A stretch of 34,125 nt of DNA from Thermoanaerobaculales bacterium (GTDB taxonomy: Bacteria > Acidobacteriota > Thermoanaerobaculia > Thermoanaerobaculales > Sulfomarinibacteraceae), in contig JARFRM010000132.1 of the NCBI GenBank assembly GCA_029287235.1, positions 1 through 34,125 on the forward strand, written 5' to 3'. This document shows positions 1-8,891 of this stretch, in pieces (the first letter of the stretch is position 1; each line of letters begins with the position of its first letter). The notes beneath the pieces were generated by a model that searched no databases, was not told the DNA's origin, and worked only from the letters and a program-made list of their open reading frames with translations. The position numbers were made by a program, and so were the translations under genes.

Positions 1-648
1 TTCGACTTCGGCCGCAGCGTCTATGTCCGCAACATGACGACGCCGGGGGATTTCGTCGAGTGGTTGGATGAGCTCCTCGTCCGGATGGGTCTCGAAGATA
101 ACGTCAACCTCCTCGGCCTCTCGTATGGGGGTTGGATCGCCGGTCAGTACGGACTTGCGCATCCGGAACGGCTCACGAGACTGGTCCTCGTCGCTCCCGC
201 CGCGACGGTGGCGTGGTTCAGCGGCGATTTCATTACGAAGGGAATCAAGTGCTTGATTCCCCACCCACACTTCACCAAGGGCATGGTCCGTTGGGCCCTC
301 CACGACGCGGCCAAAGGTACTCCCGAACAGCGCAAGATGGTCGAGGATGCCGAGGAGAACGCGTGGCTCGGTTTGCGGAGCTTCAAGTTCAAGCAGATGG
401 TCCACCCGACGGTCTTGACCGACGAGGAGTGGAGGAGCTTCGAATTGCCGGTGCTTTTCGTGGTCGGCGAAAACGAGGTGATCTACTCGGTCACCGGCGC
501 CGAGGCGGTGGCCAAGATCAACCGCGTAGCACCGCGGATCGAGACCGAGCTCTTCAGCGACTGTGGGCACGACATCACGCTTGTCCAGGTCGATCGATTC
601 AACGAACGGGTGCTGGAGTTTCTCGACCGGAACGGCTCGCCGTTGTAG
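1..648 (+). CDS. alpha/beta hydrolase, 5' end outside window
   Basis: The frame is open from the first base, so the gene starts upstream of the window; about 215 C-terminal residues are visible. The nucleophile elbow GLSYGG (G-x-S-x-G, Ser codon near 121) and a late GHD His (near 568) are the alpha/beta hydrolase catalytic Ser and His. The acid is probably in VGENEVIYS, where Glu sits at the position usually held by Asp. A cap-like insert lies between roughly residues 70 and 130 of the visible part. The family covers esterases, lipases, haloperoxidases and C-C hydrolases; nothing here fixes the substrate. No membrane segment is visible. It converges with the minus-strand gene ending at 714, with no obvious terminator between them. 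Confidence 0.85.
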   Translation, partial: FDFGRSVYVRNMTTPGDFVEWLDELLVRMGLEDNVNLLGLSYGGWIAGQYGLAHPERLTRLVLVAPAATVAWFSGDFITKGIKCLIPHPHFTKGMVRWALHDAAKGTPEQRKMVEDAEENAWLGLRSFKFKQMVHPTVLTDEEWRSFELPVLFVVGENEVIYSVTGAEAVAKINRVAPRIETELFSDCGHDITLVQVDRFNERVLEFLDRNGSPL

Positions 649-713
649 AAGCGCCGTCGTCGCTGACGCCTAAGCCCAAGTCAACTCATGCTCAACAAGA
701 AGTTCTCTGCTCC

Positions 714-1271
714 CTACCACTCGGGCTGGGTGACATCCCACGAGGAGATGTCGCCGTCCTCGAAGCCGTCGGCGAAAAGCAGGGCGGAGATCTCGAAGGG
801 CGCCGACTCGAATATTGGGTGGTCGGGTGTCCACTCGAGGCGCAAGCTGTAGATCCCCGGTGGGACCTGGTCACCTTGCTGATGCGGAAAGTACACTGGG
901 TACCCGCCCTCGAGCTGCTGCCACGCCGAGTACACCTCCCTGCATTCGCCCGGCGCGAATACGTAGTCGATGTACACCGCCGGACACCCCATGGGAGGAG
1001 CGTCCAGGAAGGCCACCTCGGCGCCGCTGGAGTCCACGATGTTGAGGTAAGCGCAGCAGAAGCATCCGTGGTCGACACAGATCGAGCACCCCATGACCTC
1101 GGTGTGCCACACATCCAGCGGGTTGCAGGCGCGAACCGTGATCTGCACCGTCTCGCCGACGAGGTACGTCTCCCTGTCGGTGAGAGGAGTCACTTCGAGA
1201 ATAGTGTCAGCAGCGGCGACCGCGGTGAAGAGCGTGGCCGCGAGGAGAGTCGTGATTTGCCATCGAGTCAT
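714..1271 (-). CDS. secreted protein of unknown function with C-terminal GFEDGD-type tail
   Basis: This encodes 185 residues. The ATG at 1271 is chosen because GGGGAG lies 8 nt upstream and the protein then begins with a signal peptide (MTRWQITTLL... to about residue 21, ending AVAA). The open frame continues upstream to 1328, but that part is rich in Arg and unlikely to be used. The mature part looks like an all-beta domain of the kind that follows 'the protective/accessory' phrase 'YLVGETVQITVRACN', with six Cys clustered near the middle (CSICVDHGCFCC). The C-terminus FADGFEDGDISSWD resembles the GFE-x-GD-x(3)-W tail seen at the ends of many exported proteins in some Acidobacteriota and related bacteria; a sorting role is only a guess. 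The function is unknown. Confidence 0.7.
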   Translation of the reverse strand: MTRWQITTLLAATLFTAVAAADTILEVTPLTDRETYLVGETVQITVRACNPLDVWHTEVMGCSICVDHGCFCCAYLNIVDSSGAEVAFLDAPPMGCPAVYIDYVFAPGECREVYSAWQQLEGGYPVYFPHQQGDQVPPGIYSLRLEWTPDHPIFESAPFEISALLFADGFEDGDISSWDVTQPEW

Positions 1272-1569
1272 GGAGAGTGCTCCCCGTGTCTTCGGCCGCC
1301 GTGCGACACATCGCCCACCGCGGCGCAACTTCCTGCCATTGAGTATACGATCAACCTGAGCTCAAGAGCGACCGACCTGCGGCCGGAACTGGTCGAGCCC
1401 CGGGCAGAACTCGGCGTTACCTACCTCTCCCAAAGAACAAACTTCTCCTTTGCCCTTCAACCGGTTGGGCGGTTGTTGCTACGGCAACGAAGTGGTCGCA
1501 GGCCCTAAAGGACTCGTTTCTGAATCGGGAACGACACCGTCCCCACCAGAGTCTCTGGATGGGAACGAG
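1272..1569. other. intergenic gap without recognisable feature
   Basis: This 298-nt stretch lies upstream of the secreted protein starting at 1271 and downstream of the sensor gene ending at 1570, both on the minus strand. It should hold the promoter of the 714-1271 gene, but I see no convincing -35/-10 pair, no long hairpin and none of the repeats found elsewhere in the window. Confidence 0.5.
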
Positions 1570-4500
1570 CTAGGTCTTGATCACCACGACCGCCATGTCG
1601 TCGCTGGCCTCGGCGCCGTTGCAGAACGATTGGACATCGCCGATGAGACGCTCGACAATGTCGTCTGCCGTCAGATCGTCGATGTCGAGGCCGGCAAGAA
1701 GAGTACGGGGGGCGTCGTAACCGTAGAGCTCGCGGCTGCGGTTCTGCGCTTCCGGAACGCCGTCGGTAAACAACACCACGACGTTTCCTTCGGTCAGCGC
1801 CACCGATGCGGACTGGTACCGTGCTTCCAGCTTCACGCCGAGGGGTAGTCGTGAACCGGGTGAGGAGAGGTACTCGCAGCCTCGCTCGGATCGGAGCAGC
1901 GGTTCACAGAGCCCGGCATCGGCGAATGTGAGCAGGCGGGTCTCGGGGTCGAGCACCACCAGGCACAGGGCGGTGAACATGCGGCGCTCGACCTTGTGAT
2001 AGAGCGAACGGTTGAGGCTGTCCATGATCTCTTCCACCGAGCCGGTCTGGCGGGCTCGAGAAAATACCATGCCGTCGGACATGACCGCGTTCATGGCGGC
2101 GCCCATCCCCTTGCCTGCGACATCCGCCACCACGATACAGAGACGCCGTGGTTCGGATTCGAGCCAGAAGTAATCGTAGAAGTCCCCCCCGACCCCGTAC
2201 GCCGGGATCCACGCCCCTGCGATGTCGAATCCGGGGACCTTGGGCGCTGACTGCGGCATGATCGCCATCTGCGCATCGTGGGCCGCGTCAAGTTGGGTTT
2301 TCATCCTGACGCCACGGAGACGACTCTGTGTAACTGCCAACGCGAGGCCGGCCACCGCGACCAGGCCGGCCAGGCGGAACCACCAGGTCGCCCAGAACGG
2401 CGGTTTGACCGTGATCGCGAGGGAGGTCGCCACGTCGTTCCAGAAACCATCGCTGTTCGCTCCGCGGACGCTGAACAGGTAGTGACCCGGGCGCAGATCG
2501 GTGAAGGTGGCAAAACGTCGATCGGCCGAAACCGAGACCCAGTCGTCGCTGAAACCCTCCATCCGGTAGGCGTAGAGATTTTTCCCCGGTGAGCTGTAGT
2601 GGAGCGCCGCAAACTCGAGGGTGACGACGTTGTCGCGGTGGGAAAGCTCGATGTGATCGGTGGAGGTGATCGGGTTTTCCAGCAGAACCCGGCCATCCAC
2701 GATTTCGCCGACACCGATGGACCGGTTGAAGAGCTGGATGTCGGTGACCACGACTTTGGGCACCTCTGAGTTAATGCGGATCTGGTGCGGGAAAAACGCG
2801 TTGAACCCGTTGATGCCACCGAAGAAGAGCTCGCCCTTCGCGCTCCGATATGCGGATCCACCGTTGAACTCGTTGCTCTGGAGACCGTCGCGCACATCGA
2901 AGTTGCGAAACAACTCGGTGACGGGATCGAAACGCGACAGGCCCTTCGTGGTGCTGATCCACAGCGTACCCAGGTGGTCCTCGAGCATCGCATAAACGGA
3001 ATCGGCGGCGAGTCCGTCGGCTTCGCGATAGCGTTTGAACCGTCCGGTTTTTCGGTCGAGTCGGTTGATCCCCCCGCCGAAGGTCCCGAACCACATCGTG
3101 CCGCTCTCGTCCTCGTGGACGGCGAATACATGATCGGTGCTGATGCTCGTGGGGTCGTCGGGATCGGAACGATAGTGGACGAATTCGGAGCTGCCCGGAT
3201 CGAGTCGGTTCAGTCCGCCGCCCTGGGTTCCCACCCAGAGCGCCCCTCGGCTGTCTTCGAAAATGAATCGGATGAAGTCGTGGCTGAGGCTCGCCGGGTC
3301 GTCCGGGTCGTGACGAAAATGAGTGAACTCTCCCGTGGCGGTGTCGAGCCGGTCGATCCCGGCGCCGAAGGTGCCGATCCAGATCGAGCCCGAGCTGTCC
3401 TGGGAAATCGACCGAAGCTCGTCGTGGCCCAAGGACGCCGGGTCGTCGGGATCGTGGCGGTAGTGGGTGAATCGACCCGTTTCTCGGTCGAGACGATTCA
3501 GCCCCCCGCCATGGGTGCCGACCCAGAGCCGGCCCTCCCGGTCGCCGAAGACCACGCGAACAGTGTTGTGACTGAGGCTCGTGGGATCGTCCGGTCGATG
3601 AGTGAACCGTCGCCACCGTCCCGTGGAGCGATCCAAACGGTTCAATCCGCCGCTGTCAGTTCCGACCCAAAGCACGCCGTCGGGATCCTCGTGAAACGAC
3701 CACACGATGTTGTGGCTGAGTGAGTTGTCATCGTCAGGATCGTTCCCGAAGCGGTTGAATTTCTTTCTCGAAACATCAAAATAGTTGAGCCCGCCGCCAT
3801 AGGTGCCCACCCAAAGGACGTGCGATCTGTCCTCATATACGGCGTAGACGCGATCGGCGCTCAGGCTGTAGGGGTTGGTAGGATCGTGCCGGTACCTGGA
3901 GAAGGTCCGGCTGTCGCGGTGGAAACGACTGAGCCCGCCGCCGTCGGTTCCCACCCACAGGGTTCCCTCGTGGTCCTCGCAGAGCGACTTGACGAGATTG
4001 CTGCCGAGGGTCGTCCGGTCGGCGGGATCGCTCGCATGGTGGGTGAATCGACCGGTCGTCCGGTCGAACGCGTCCAAACCTCCGCCGTAGGTACCGACCC
4101 AGAGGATCCCGGTGTGGTCCTCGTGGATGGCGAAGACTCTGTCGTCGCTGAGGCTGTCGGGGTCTTCGGCCGAGTGACGGTAGGCGGTGAAGAGTCCCCG
4201 GTCGGCGTCGAAACGGTTGAGACCTCCGCCGTTGGTGCCGATCCAAAGGACGCCGTCGCGGTCCTGGAAGATCGCCCGCACATCGTCATGGCTGATGGCG
4301 CCGGACGCGTCGGGGTCTGCGCGGTGGTGCACAAAGGTGCCGTTATCGCGATCGAAGAGGTCGAGGCCGCCGCCCTCGGTTCCGACCCACAACCTCCCGG
4401 AGCTGTCCTCGAGGATGCTGCGGACCGTGTCGGCGCCGAGGCTGTCAGGTTGGGCGACGTCGTGCTGGTAGCGGACGACCTTCTCGGTCTTGGGATCGAA

Positions 4501-4848
4501 TCGGTTGAGGCCGCTTGAGAAAATACCGATCCAAAGATTGCCTTCGCGATCCTCGCAGAGTGCCTTGAGTTCATTGTAGCTGAGGCTCTCCGGATCGCCG
4601 GGTACATTCTTGTGGAGGGTGAAGCGATACCCGTCAAACCGGTTGAGGCCGTCCTCGGTGGCGAACCACATGAACCCCATCCGGTCCTGGGTGATCTGCT
4701 CGATGATGCTCTGCGAGAGCCCTTCCTCGAGGGAGATGTGGGCGAAGTCGATGGAGTCCGGGCTCCCTGCCGAACACGGGACCGTTCCGGCGAGGATGCC
4801 GGCGACGGTGCACCTGAGGACGAGACCAGCCGATCGTGAGCCGTTCAT
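1570..4848 (-). CDS. two-component-regulator-type double propeller, Y_Y_Y domain, SpoIIE phosphatase
   Basis: This encodes 1092 residues. A signal peptide (about 1-27) precedes fourteen propeller repeats of about 43-50 residues (38-690), each with a core like LWVGT-GGGLNRFD; fourteen repeats fit two seven-bladed propellers. A Y_Y_Y domain follows (about 695-815, with YRMEGFSDDW), then one membrane helix (about 820-842) and a PP2C/SpoIIE Ser/Thr phosphatase domain (872-1092). Metal-binding motifs of that domain are present: GGDFYDYF, ADVAGKGMGAAM, LFTDGV and a final DDMAVVV. The usual N-A-G-H segment reads ADAGLCEP here. In the best-known hybrid sensors this outer part is joined to a histidine kinase; here the output is a phosphatase, which normally acts on anti-anti-sigma factors. 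No such partner lies in the window. The ATG at 4848 has no clear Shine-Dalgarno sequence. Confidence 0.93.
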   Translation of the reverse strand: MNGSRSAGLVLRCTVAGILAGTVPCSAGSPDSIDFAHISLEEGLSQSIIEQITQDRMGFMWFATEDGLNRFDGYRFTLHKNVPGDPESLSYNELKALCEDREGNLWIGIFSSGLNRFDPKTEKVVRYQHDVAQPDSLGADTVRSILEDSSGRLWVGTEGGGLDLFDRDNGTFVHHRADPDASGAISHDDVRAIFQDRDGVLWIGTNGGGLNRFDADRGLFTAYRHSAEDPDSLSDDRVFAIHEDHTGILWVGTYGGGLDAFDRTTGRFTHHASDPADRTTLGSNLVKSLCEDHEGTLWVGTDGGGLSRFHRDSRTFSRYRHDPTNPYSLSADRVYAVYEDRSHVLWVGTYGGGLNYFDVSRKKFNRFGNDPDDDNSLSHNIVWSFHEDPDGVLWVGTDSGGLNRLDRSTGRWRRFTHRPDDPTSLSHNTVRVVFGDREGRLWVGTHGGGLNRLDRETGRFTHYRHDPDDPASLGHDELRSISQDSSGSIWIGTFGAGIDRLDTATGEFTHFRHDPDDPASLSHDFIRFIFEDSRGALWVGTQGGGLNRLDPGSSEFVHYRSDPDDPTSISTDHVFAVHEDESGTMWFGTFGGGINRLDRKTGRFKRYREADGLAADSVYAMLEDHLGTLWISTTKGLSRFDPVTELFRNFDVRDGLQSNEFNGGSAYRSAKGELFFGGINGFNAFFPHQIRINSEVPKVVVTDIQLFNRSIGVGEIVDGRVLLENPITSTDHIELSHRDNVVTLEFAALHYSSPGKNLYAYRMEGFSDDWVSVSADRRFATFTDLRPGHYLFSVRGANSDGFWNDVATSLAITVKPPFWATWWFRLAGLVAVAGLALAVTQSRLRGVRMKTQLDAAHDAQMAIMPQSAPKVPGFDIAGAWIPAYGVGGDFYDYFWLESEPRRLCIVVADVAGKGMGAAMNAVMSDGMVFSRARQTGSVEEIMDSLNRSLYHKVERRMFTALCLVVLDPETRLLTFADAGLCEPLLRSERGCEYLSSPGSRLPLGVKLEARYQSASVALTEGNVVVLFTDGVPEAQNRSRELYGYDAPRTLLAGLDIDDLTADDIVERLIGDVQSFCNGAEASDDMAVVVIKT

Positions 4849-4936
4849 TTCAATGAGGATTCTACGCGAACAGAGACTTCGTGTTGCATTCGCTCGTGCT
4901 GAACCCTGAGCGTGGGATGACGATTGGAAACAGATT

Positions 4937-5482
4937 TCAGTTCATCAGAAATGCATAGAGCTGCGTTTTCACGGTGCGCTGGCTTGTGTTGTAGAAGTAC
5001 ACGCGGTAGCGAGGGAAGGTCAGTTGGTGGGACTCCGATCTGGCCCCTACGTAGGGTAGTGACTCCTGAGGTATCGTCATGGTCACTTCGATCGGAAAGA
5101 GGAAGACTCCCTCCTTGAGGGCCTCGAGAACAAAGTCTTCGTCCGGAACGAGCACCGCGCCGATGACGGCGGGCTCAGGCGGTGTTCCCTCGACGAACCC
5201 GCCGAGGCTGAGTGATACTGCCGTGAATGGACCTGTTTCGAGGACCCCGCCCGAGATCAAACGGTTGGTTTGGTGACGTTGCACAGTCGTCACAGTGATG
5301 TCGGGGAACCGGATCATTTCGTTGGATGGGATGGGCTCCGCGATTTCGACACCGCCGTCGACGGTTTGGATCTCGGGAAAGTTCGAAATGCTGATGGACC
5401 CTTCCTGTGCGATAGCGGCCCCGGAGAACGCGACAGAGGCGACACCGGCAACGCAGACAGCTCGAAACAAACTCGAATTCAT
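4937..5482 (-). CDS. exported protein of unknown function
   Basis: This encodes 181 residues. The ATG at 5482 is preceded by AGGAGG at 8 nt spacing and gives a clean signal peptide (MNSSLFRAVC..., cleavage near AIAQEG, about residue 25). The open frame runs on to 5608 but lacks a better start. The mature protein looks mainly beta, with no Cys cluster, no membrane helix and no motif I recognise. It lies 88 nt upstream of the sensor gene on the same strand, so the two could be transcribed together, but nothing shows a functional link. Confidence 0.75.
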   Translation of the reverse strand: MNSSLFRAVCVAGVASVAFSGAAIAQEGSISISNFPEIQTVDGGVEIAEPIPSNEMIRFPDITVTTVQRHQTNRLISGGVLETGPFTAVSLSLGGFVEGTPPEPAVIGAVLVPDEDFVLEALKEGVFLFPIEVTMTIPQESLPYVGARSESHQLTFPRYRVYFYNTSQRTVKTQLYAFLMN

Positions 5483-5652
5483 GGGAACCTCCTCGTCCAC
5501 GATACGGGACCCAGGGAATGAGTGTTGGGTTTGGCCGGAAACCGGGACGAACGGGCGGGTTACACTGCCCCCGGATCTGACCTGATCGGTCGTGACCCAC
5601 TGGAGCATTCATGACGACCAAGCTCGAGCACAACGGGCCGGGTTCGATTGTG

Positions 5653-5673
5653 GAGCAGGCTTCCAGCCTGCTC
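5653..5673. repeat. REP-like hairpin, copy 1
   Basis: Arms GAGCAGGCT and AGCCTGCTC are perfect inverted repeats of 9 bp separated by TCC. An inverted, slightly degenerate copy follows at about 5727-5746, so the two can also pair with each other. Confidence 0.85.
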
Positions 5674-5951
5674 ATGGGGTGACGGAGCTGCGAGGTCCAC
5701 CAACGGCAACCGGAAGGTCTGTGAAGGGCAGGCTGGAAGCCCGCTCCACAATCATCGCAGGTCAGGGTTCCGGTTGGAGGAGACTCCAGAAGATGGCCCT
5801 GGGAACGCCGAGCTCCAGCCTGGTACGGCGGAGCCGGATTGCACCATCGCAGGGTTGAACCGCGAGGGCGCGAGGGACGCAAAGGTTCCGCAAAGCCATC
5901 GCAGGTGAAAACAGGCATGAGAATACCTCTGTTGAACTGCGGAGTCTTGTG

Positions 5952-5972
5952 GAGCAGGCTTCCAGCCTGCTC
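5952..5972. repeat. REP-like hairpin, copy 2
   Basis: It is identical to copy 1 (9-bp stem, TCC loop) and is also preceded by TTGTG and followed by ATGG, so the repeated unit extends beyond the palindrome. Confidence 0.85.
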
Positions 5973-6045
5973 ATGGAGCGACGGACCGCCGACTCGAACG
6001 GAGGCGGGAAGGCATGTGCCGGAAAGCAGGCAGGGCTCCATTGTG

Positions 6046-6066
6046 GAACAGGCTTCCAGCCTATTC
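6046..6066. repeat. REP-like hairpin, copy 3 (one mismatch)
   Basis: Arms GAACAGGCT and AGCCTATTC flank TCC. Relative to copies 1 and 2 both arms changed near the base of the stem, but one position no longer pairs. Confidence 0.8.
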
Positions 6067-6401
6067 ATGGGGCGATGAGGTCATGGTTGGCGTCGAGATC
6101 GACCGGGACGCCTCTGGATGGCAAACTGGAAGCTCGCCCCCACAATGGCAACCCGGAAGCTCGCCCCTACAATGGATCGAGTGCCTTTGTAGCGGCAAGC
6201 TATCAACTTGCCGCGCTTTTGTTCCGGGTGAGTTTGTCATTGGGAGTGGAGCCCAAAGGGCGGAGTCGCGGGTCCCCCGAGGATTGGAAGTGCGCTTATC
6301 ATGTCGACGTCGGGTCTGCTTCAGGGGACCCTTCGAGTCGCTTCGTTCGCTCAGGGTGACAATTCCCTTCTGTTGTGAACCATTCGATGGAGAAATATCC
6401 G

Positions 6402-8891
6402 ATGAGAACGATTGCCACCGGAATCCTGTTTTTCGCTCTGACAACCCTTGTCGCGGCCGCCGAGGAACCAATACCCACCATCGCCGAGAAAACCGCCGGC
6501 CTCGAACGTGCCGATGGCTTGCTGACGGCCTGGCTCGACCGCGATCGGGGAAAGATCTATCTCGAGGTTCCGGCGCCGGGAGAGCGCGGAATCGCGGGTG
6601 AATACCTCTACGTCGAGGGTCTGCTCACGGGTCTCGGTTCAAACCCCGTGGGACTCGATCGGGGCCAACTCGGCCCGGCTCGCCTGGTCCACCTGCGGCG
6701 TCTGGGTCAGCGGGTGCTGCTCGAAGAGATCAATACCCGTTTCCGCGCTCTGACCGAGAATCCGGACGAGGCCCGGGCGGTTCGTCAGTCCTTCGCAACA
6801 TCGGTCCTGTGGGCCGAGAAGATCGCCGCCCGGGATTCGGACGGCCGCACATTGGTTGATCTGACGAGCTTCATGATCCGCGACGCTCACGGTGTCGTGG
6901 CCAGGCTCCGGGATACCCGGCAGGGGAGCTTCAAGCTCGACACCGGCCGAAGCGTGGTCGACGTCGATGCCTTCCTGGCCTTTCCGGACAATCTGGAGCT
7001 CGAGGCGGTCCTGACCTACACCGGCGACAAGGTCGGCGAGCTCGTGCAGGCAACCGCGCCCACGGCGGAGGCTGTGACCCTGGTCCAGCACCACTCGTTG
7101 ATCCGTCTGCCCGGCCACGGGTACACGCCGCGCCGTTTCGATCCCCGCGCGGGATCTTCACCGGTGGTCTTCGCCGACTACGCGGCGCCGTTGGATCAGC
7201 CCATCGAAACCCGGTGGATCGTCCGCCACCGGCTGGAGAAGACTGATCCCGATGCCGAGCGGTCAACCGCCGTCGAACCGATCGTCTACTACGTCGATCG
7301 GGGAGCCCCGGAGCCGGTGCGGGGCGCTCTCGTGGAGGGCGCTTCGTGGTGGGCGGAAGCTTATGAGGCCGCGGGTTTCATCGATGGCTACCGGGTCGAG
7401 GTCCTGCCCGAGGGAGTCCACCCCCTCGATATTCGCTACAACGTCATCCAGTGGGTCCACCGTTCGACCCGTGGCTGGTCCTACGGCGGCGGAGTGGTTG
7501 ATCCCCGCACGGGAGAGATGATCAAGGCCCACGTCTCGCTGGGTTCGTTGCGCGTGCGGCACGATCGGTTGCTCATGGAAGGGCTGGTGGGTGCCGAAGC
7601 CACCGGGAACGGCGGGCCCGACGATCCGGTCCAGATCGCCCTGGCGAGAATCAGGCAGCTCTCGGCCCACGAGGTGGGTCACACCCTCGGATTCACCCAC
7701 AATTTTGCCGCGAGCACCTATGGCGGCCGCGCGTCGGTGATGGACTACCCTGCGCCGTTGGTCAAGATCGACCGGGATGGGGATCTGGATCTCAGCGACG
7801 CTTATGGGGTCGGGGTGGGGGACTGGGACGTTCACACCGTTCGTTATGCCTATGCGCAACCGACGCCGCACCAGACCGAGGACGAACTCCTCGAAGCCAT
7901 CATCGATGACGGTCTCGAACGCAGGCTCGCCTTCATGTCAGATGCCGATGCCCGTCCGTCGGGCTCGGCCCACCCGCGAGCCCACCTCTGGGACAACGGC
8001 GACGACGCCGCGGCGGCCCTCGATCACGCCTTCGAGGTTCGCCGGATCGCCATGAACCGGTTCGGCGAGTCCAATCTCGCAATGGGCCAACCGTTGTCGC
8101 GGCTGGTCGAGGTCTTCAGCCCGCTCTACCTCTACCACCGATATCAGTTAACCGCCGCGGCCAAGCTCATCGGCGGTGTGACCTACACCTACGCGGTCCG
8201 CGGCGATGGACAGACCGGGCCCGAACCGGTCGCCGGCGATCACCAGCGCCGAGCCCTGTCCTCCGTCCTCCGTGGTTTGGATCCGACGGTTCTCATGGTG
8301 CCGGGTTCGGTTTCCGATCTCCTGGCGCCGACCGCATTCGGGTACGAGCGATCACGCGAAGAGCTGGCATCAGCCACGGCGCCGGTCTTCGACAGATTGG
8401 GCGCGGCCGCCACCGCAGCTGATCTGGTGGTCGTTTCCATTCTGGCCCCGGAGCGTTGTGCCCGCCTCATAGATCAATCGCTTCACGATCTGACCATGCC
8501 TACCCTCGAAGAGGTGCTGGAATACCTCAAGGACGCCGCCTTCAACGAACACGCTCTTTCGCCCGATCAGGCGGAGATCCGGCGTCTGGTCCAGAGAGTG
8601 GTGGTGGATCGCGTGGTCGGCCGGATCGTCGATCCCGGCACGCCGCCCCAGGTTCGTTCTCGCCTGGATGCGGTTCTCGCCGAGATTCAGATCATGGTCG
8701 AGACCGAGGCGGCCGGGGCCGAGGGCGCCCAGCGGAGCCACCTCGTCAGTTTACGGGACGACATCGGGCGCTTCCGCGATCTCCGTGAGTGGAATCCTGG
8801 TGAAACCGGGCGACCGGTAGCCGCCCCACCCGGCGATCCGATCGGCGGCGCATCAATTGGTTGTTCGCAGGAACCGACGGCGAGGCACTGA
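6402..8891 (+). CDS. exported zinc-dependent metalloprotease (metzincin-like)
   Basis: This encodes 829 residues from the ATG at 6402, chosen because GGAG lies 10 nt upstream and the protein then starts directly with a signal peptide (MRTIATGILFFALTTLVAAA). GTG 6375 and ATG 6387 are in frame but add only polar residues. The zinc site HEVGHTLGFTH (His near residue 423) matches HExxHxxGxxH of metzincins, and SVMDYPAP about 25 residues later supplies the Met-turn. The length and order fit the large bacterial zinc metalloproteases annotated with DUF5117/DUF5118-type N-terminal regions and a DUF4953-like catalytic part; the name is from memory of the family. It probably degrades protein outside the cytoplasm. 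The gene stands alone, flanked by repeat-filled gaps. Confidence 0.88.
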   Translation: MRTIATGILFFALTTLVAAAEEPIPTIAEKTAGLERADGLLTAWLDRDRGKIYLEVPAPGERGIAGEYLYVEGLLTGLGSNPVGLDRGQLGPARLVHLRRLGQRVLLEEINTRFRALTENPDEARAVRQSFATSVLWAEKIAARDSDGRTLVDLTSFMIRDAHGVVARLRDTRQGSFKLDTGRSVVDVDAFLAFPDNLELEAVLTYTGDKVGELVQATAPTAEAVTLVQHHSLIRLPGHGYTPRRFDPRAGSSPVVFADYAAPLDQPIETRWIVRHRLEKTDPDAERSTAVEPIVYYVDRGAPEPVRGALVEGASWWAEAYEAAGFIDGYRVEVLPEGVHPLDIRYNVIQWVHRSTRGWSYGGGVVDPRTGEMIKAHVSLGSLRVRHDRLLMEGLVGAEATGNGGPDDPVQIALARIRQLSAHEVGHTLGFTHNFAASTYGGRASVMDYPAPLVKIDRDGDLDLSDAYGVGVGDWDVHTVRYAYAQPTPHQTEDELLEAIIDDGLERRLAFMSDADARPSGSAHPRAHLWDNGDDAAAALDHAFEVRRIAMNRFGESNLAMGQPLSRLVEVFSPLYLYHRYQLTAAAKLIGGVTYTYAVRGDGQTGPEPVAGDHQRRALSSVLRGLDPTVLMVPGSVSDLLAPTAFGYERSREELASATAPVFDRLGAAATAADLVVVSILAPERCARLIDQSLHDLTMPTLEEVLEYLKDAAFNEHALSPDQAEIRRLVQRVVVDRVVGRIVDPGTPPQVRSRLDAVLAEIQIMVETEAAGAEGAQRSHLVSLRDDIGRFRDLREWNPGETGRPVAAPPGDPIGGASIGCSQEPTARH

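Larger units (their letters stand above)
5483..6401. repeat. repeat-rich intergenic region
   Basis: There is no credible gene in about 920 nt. It contains copies of a REP-like hairpin (listed separately), a half-copy of the dispersed TTGAACCGC... repeat near 5854-5905, degenerate hairpin arms at 6118-6176, a related hairpin at 6192-6214 (GCGGCAAG paired with CTTGCCGC), and near 6325-6360 a copy (reverse orientation) of the CCCTGAGCGAA-type repeat common in several bacterial phyla. The open frames across it are made of these repeats. Promoters for the genes at 5482 (minus) and 6402 (plus) must lie here but were not identified. Confidence 0.75.

Noticed and set aside
132-1508. 458-codon plus-strand open frame
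   Set aside because: It overlaps the hydrolase end and the antisense of the secreted protein, has a composition typical of a GC-rich shadow frame, and shows no domain.
1570-4848. DNA-level tandem repeat with a period near 144 nt
   Set aside because: It is explained by the propeller repeats of the encoded sensor.
5653-6066. CRISPR-like array
   Set aside because: The repeats are palindromic, unevenly spaced and in both orientations, and no cas gene is present.
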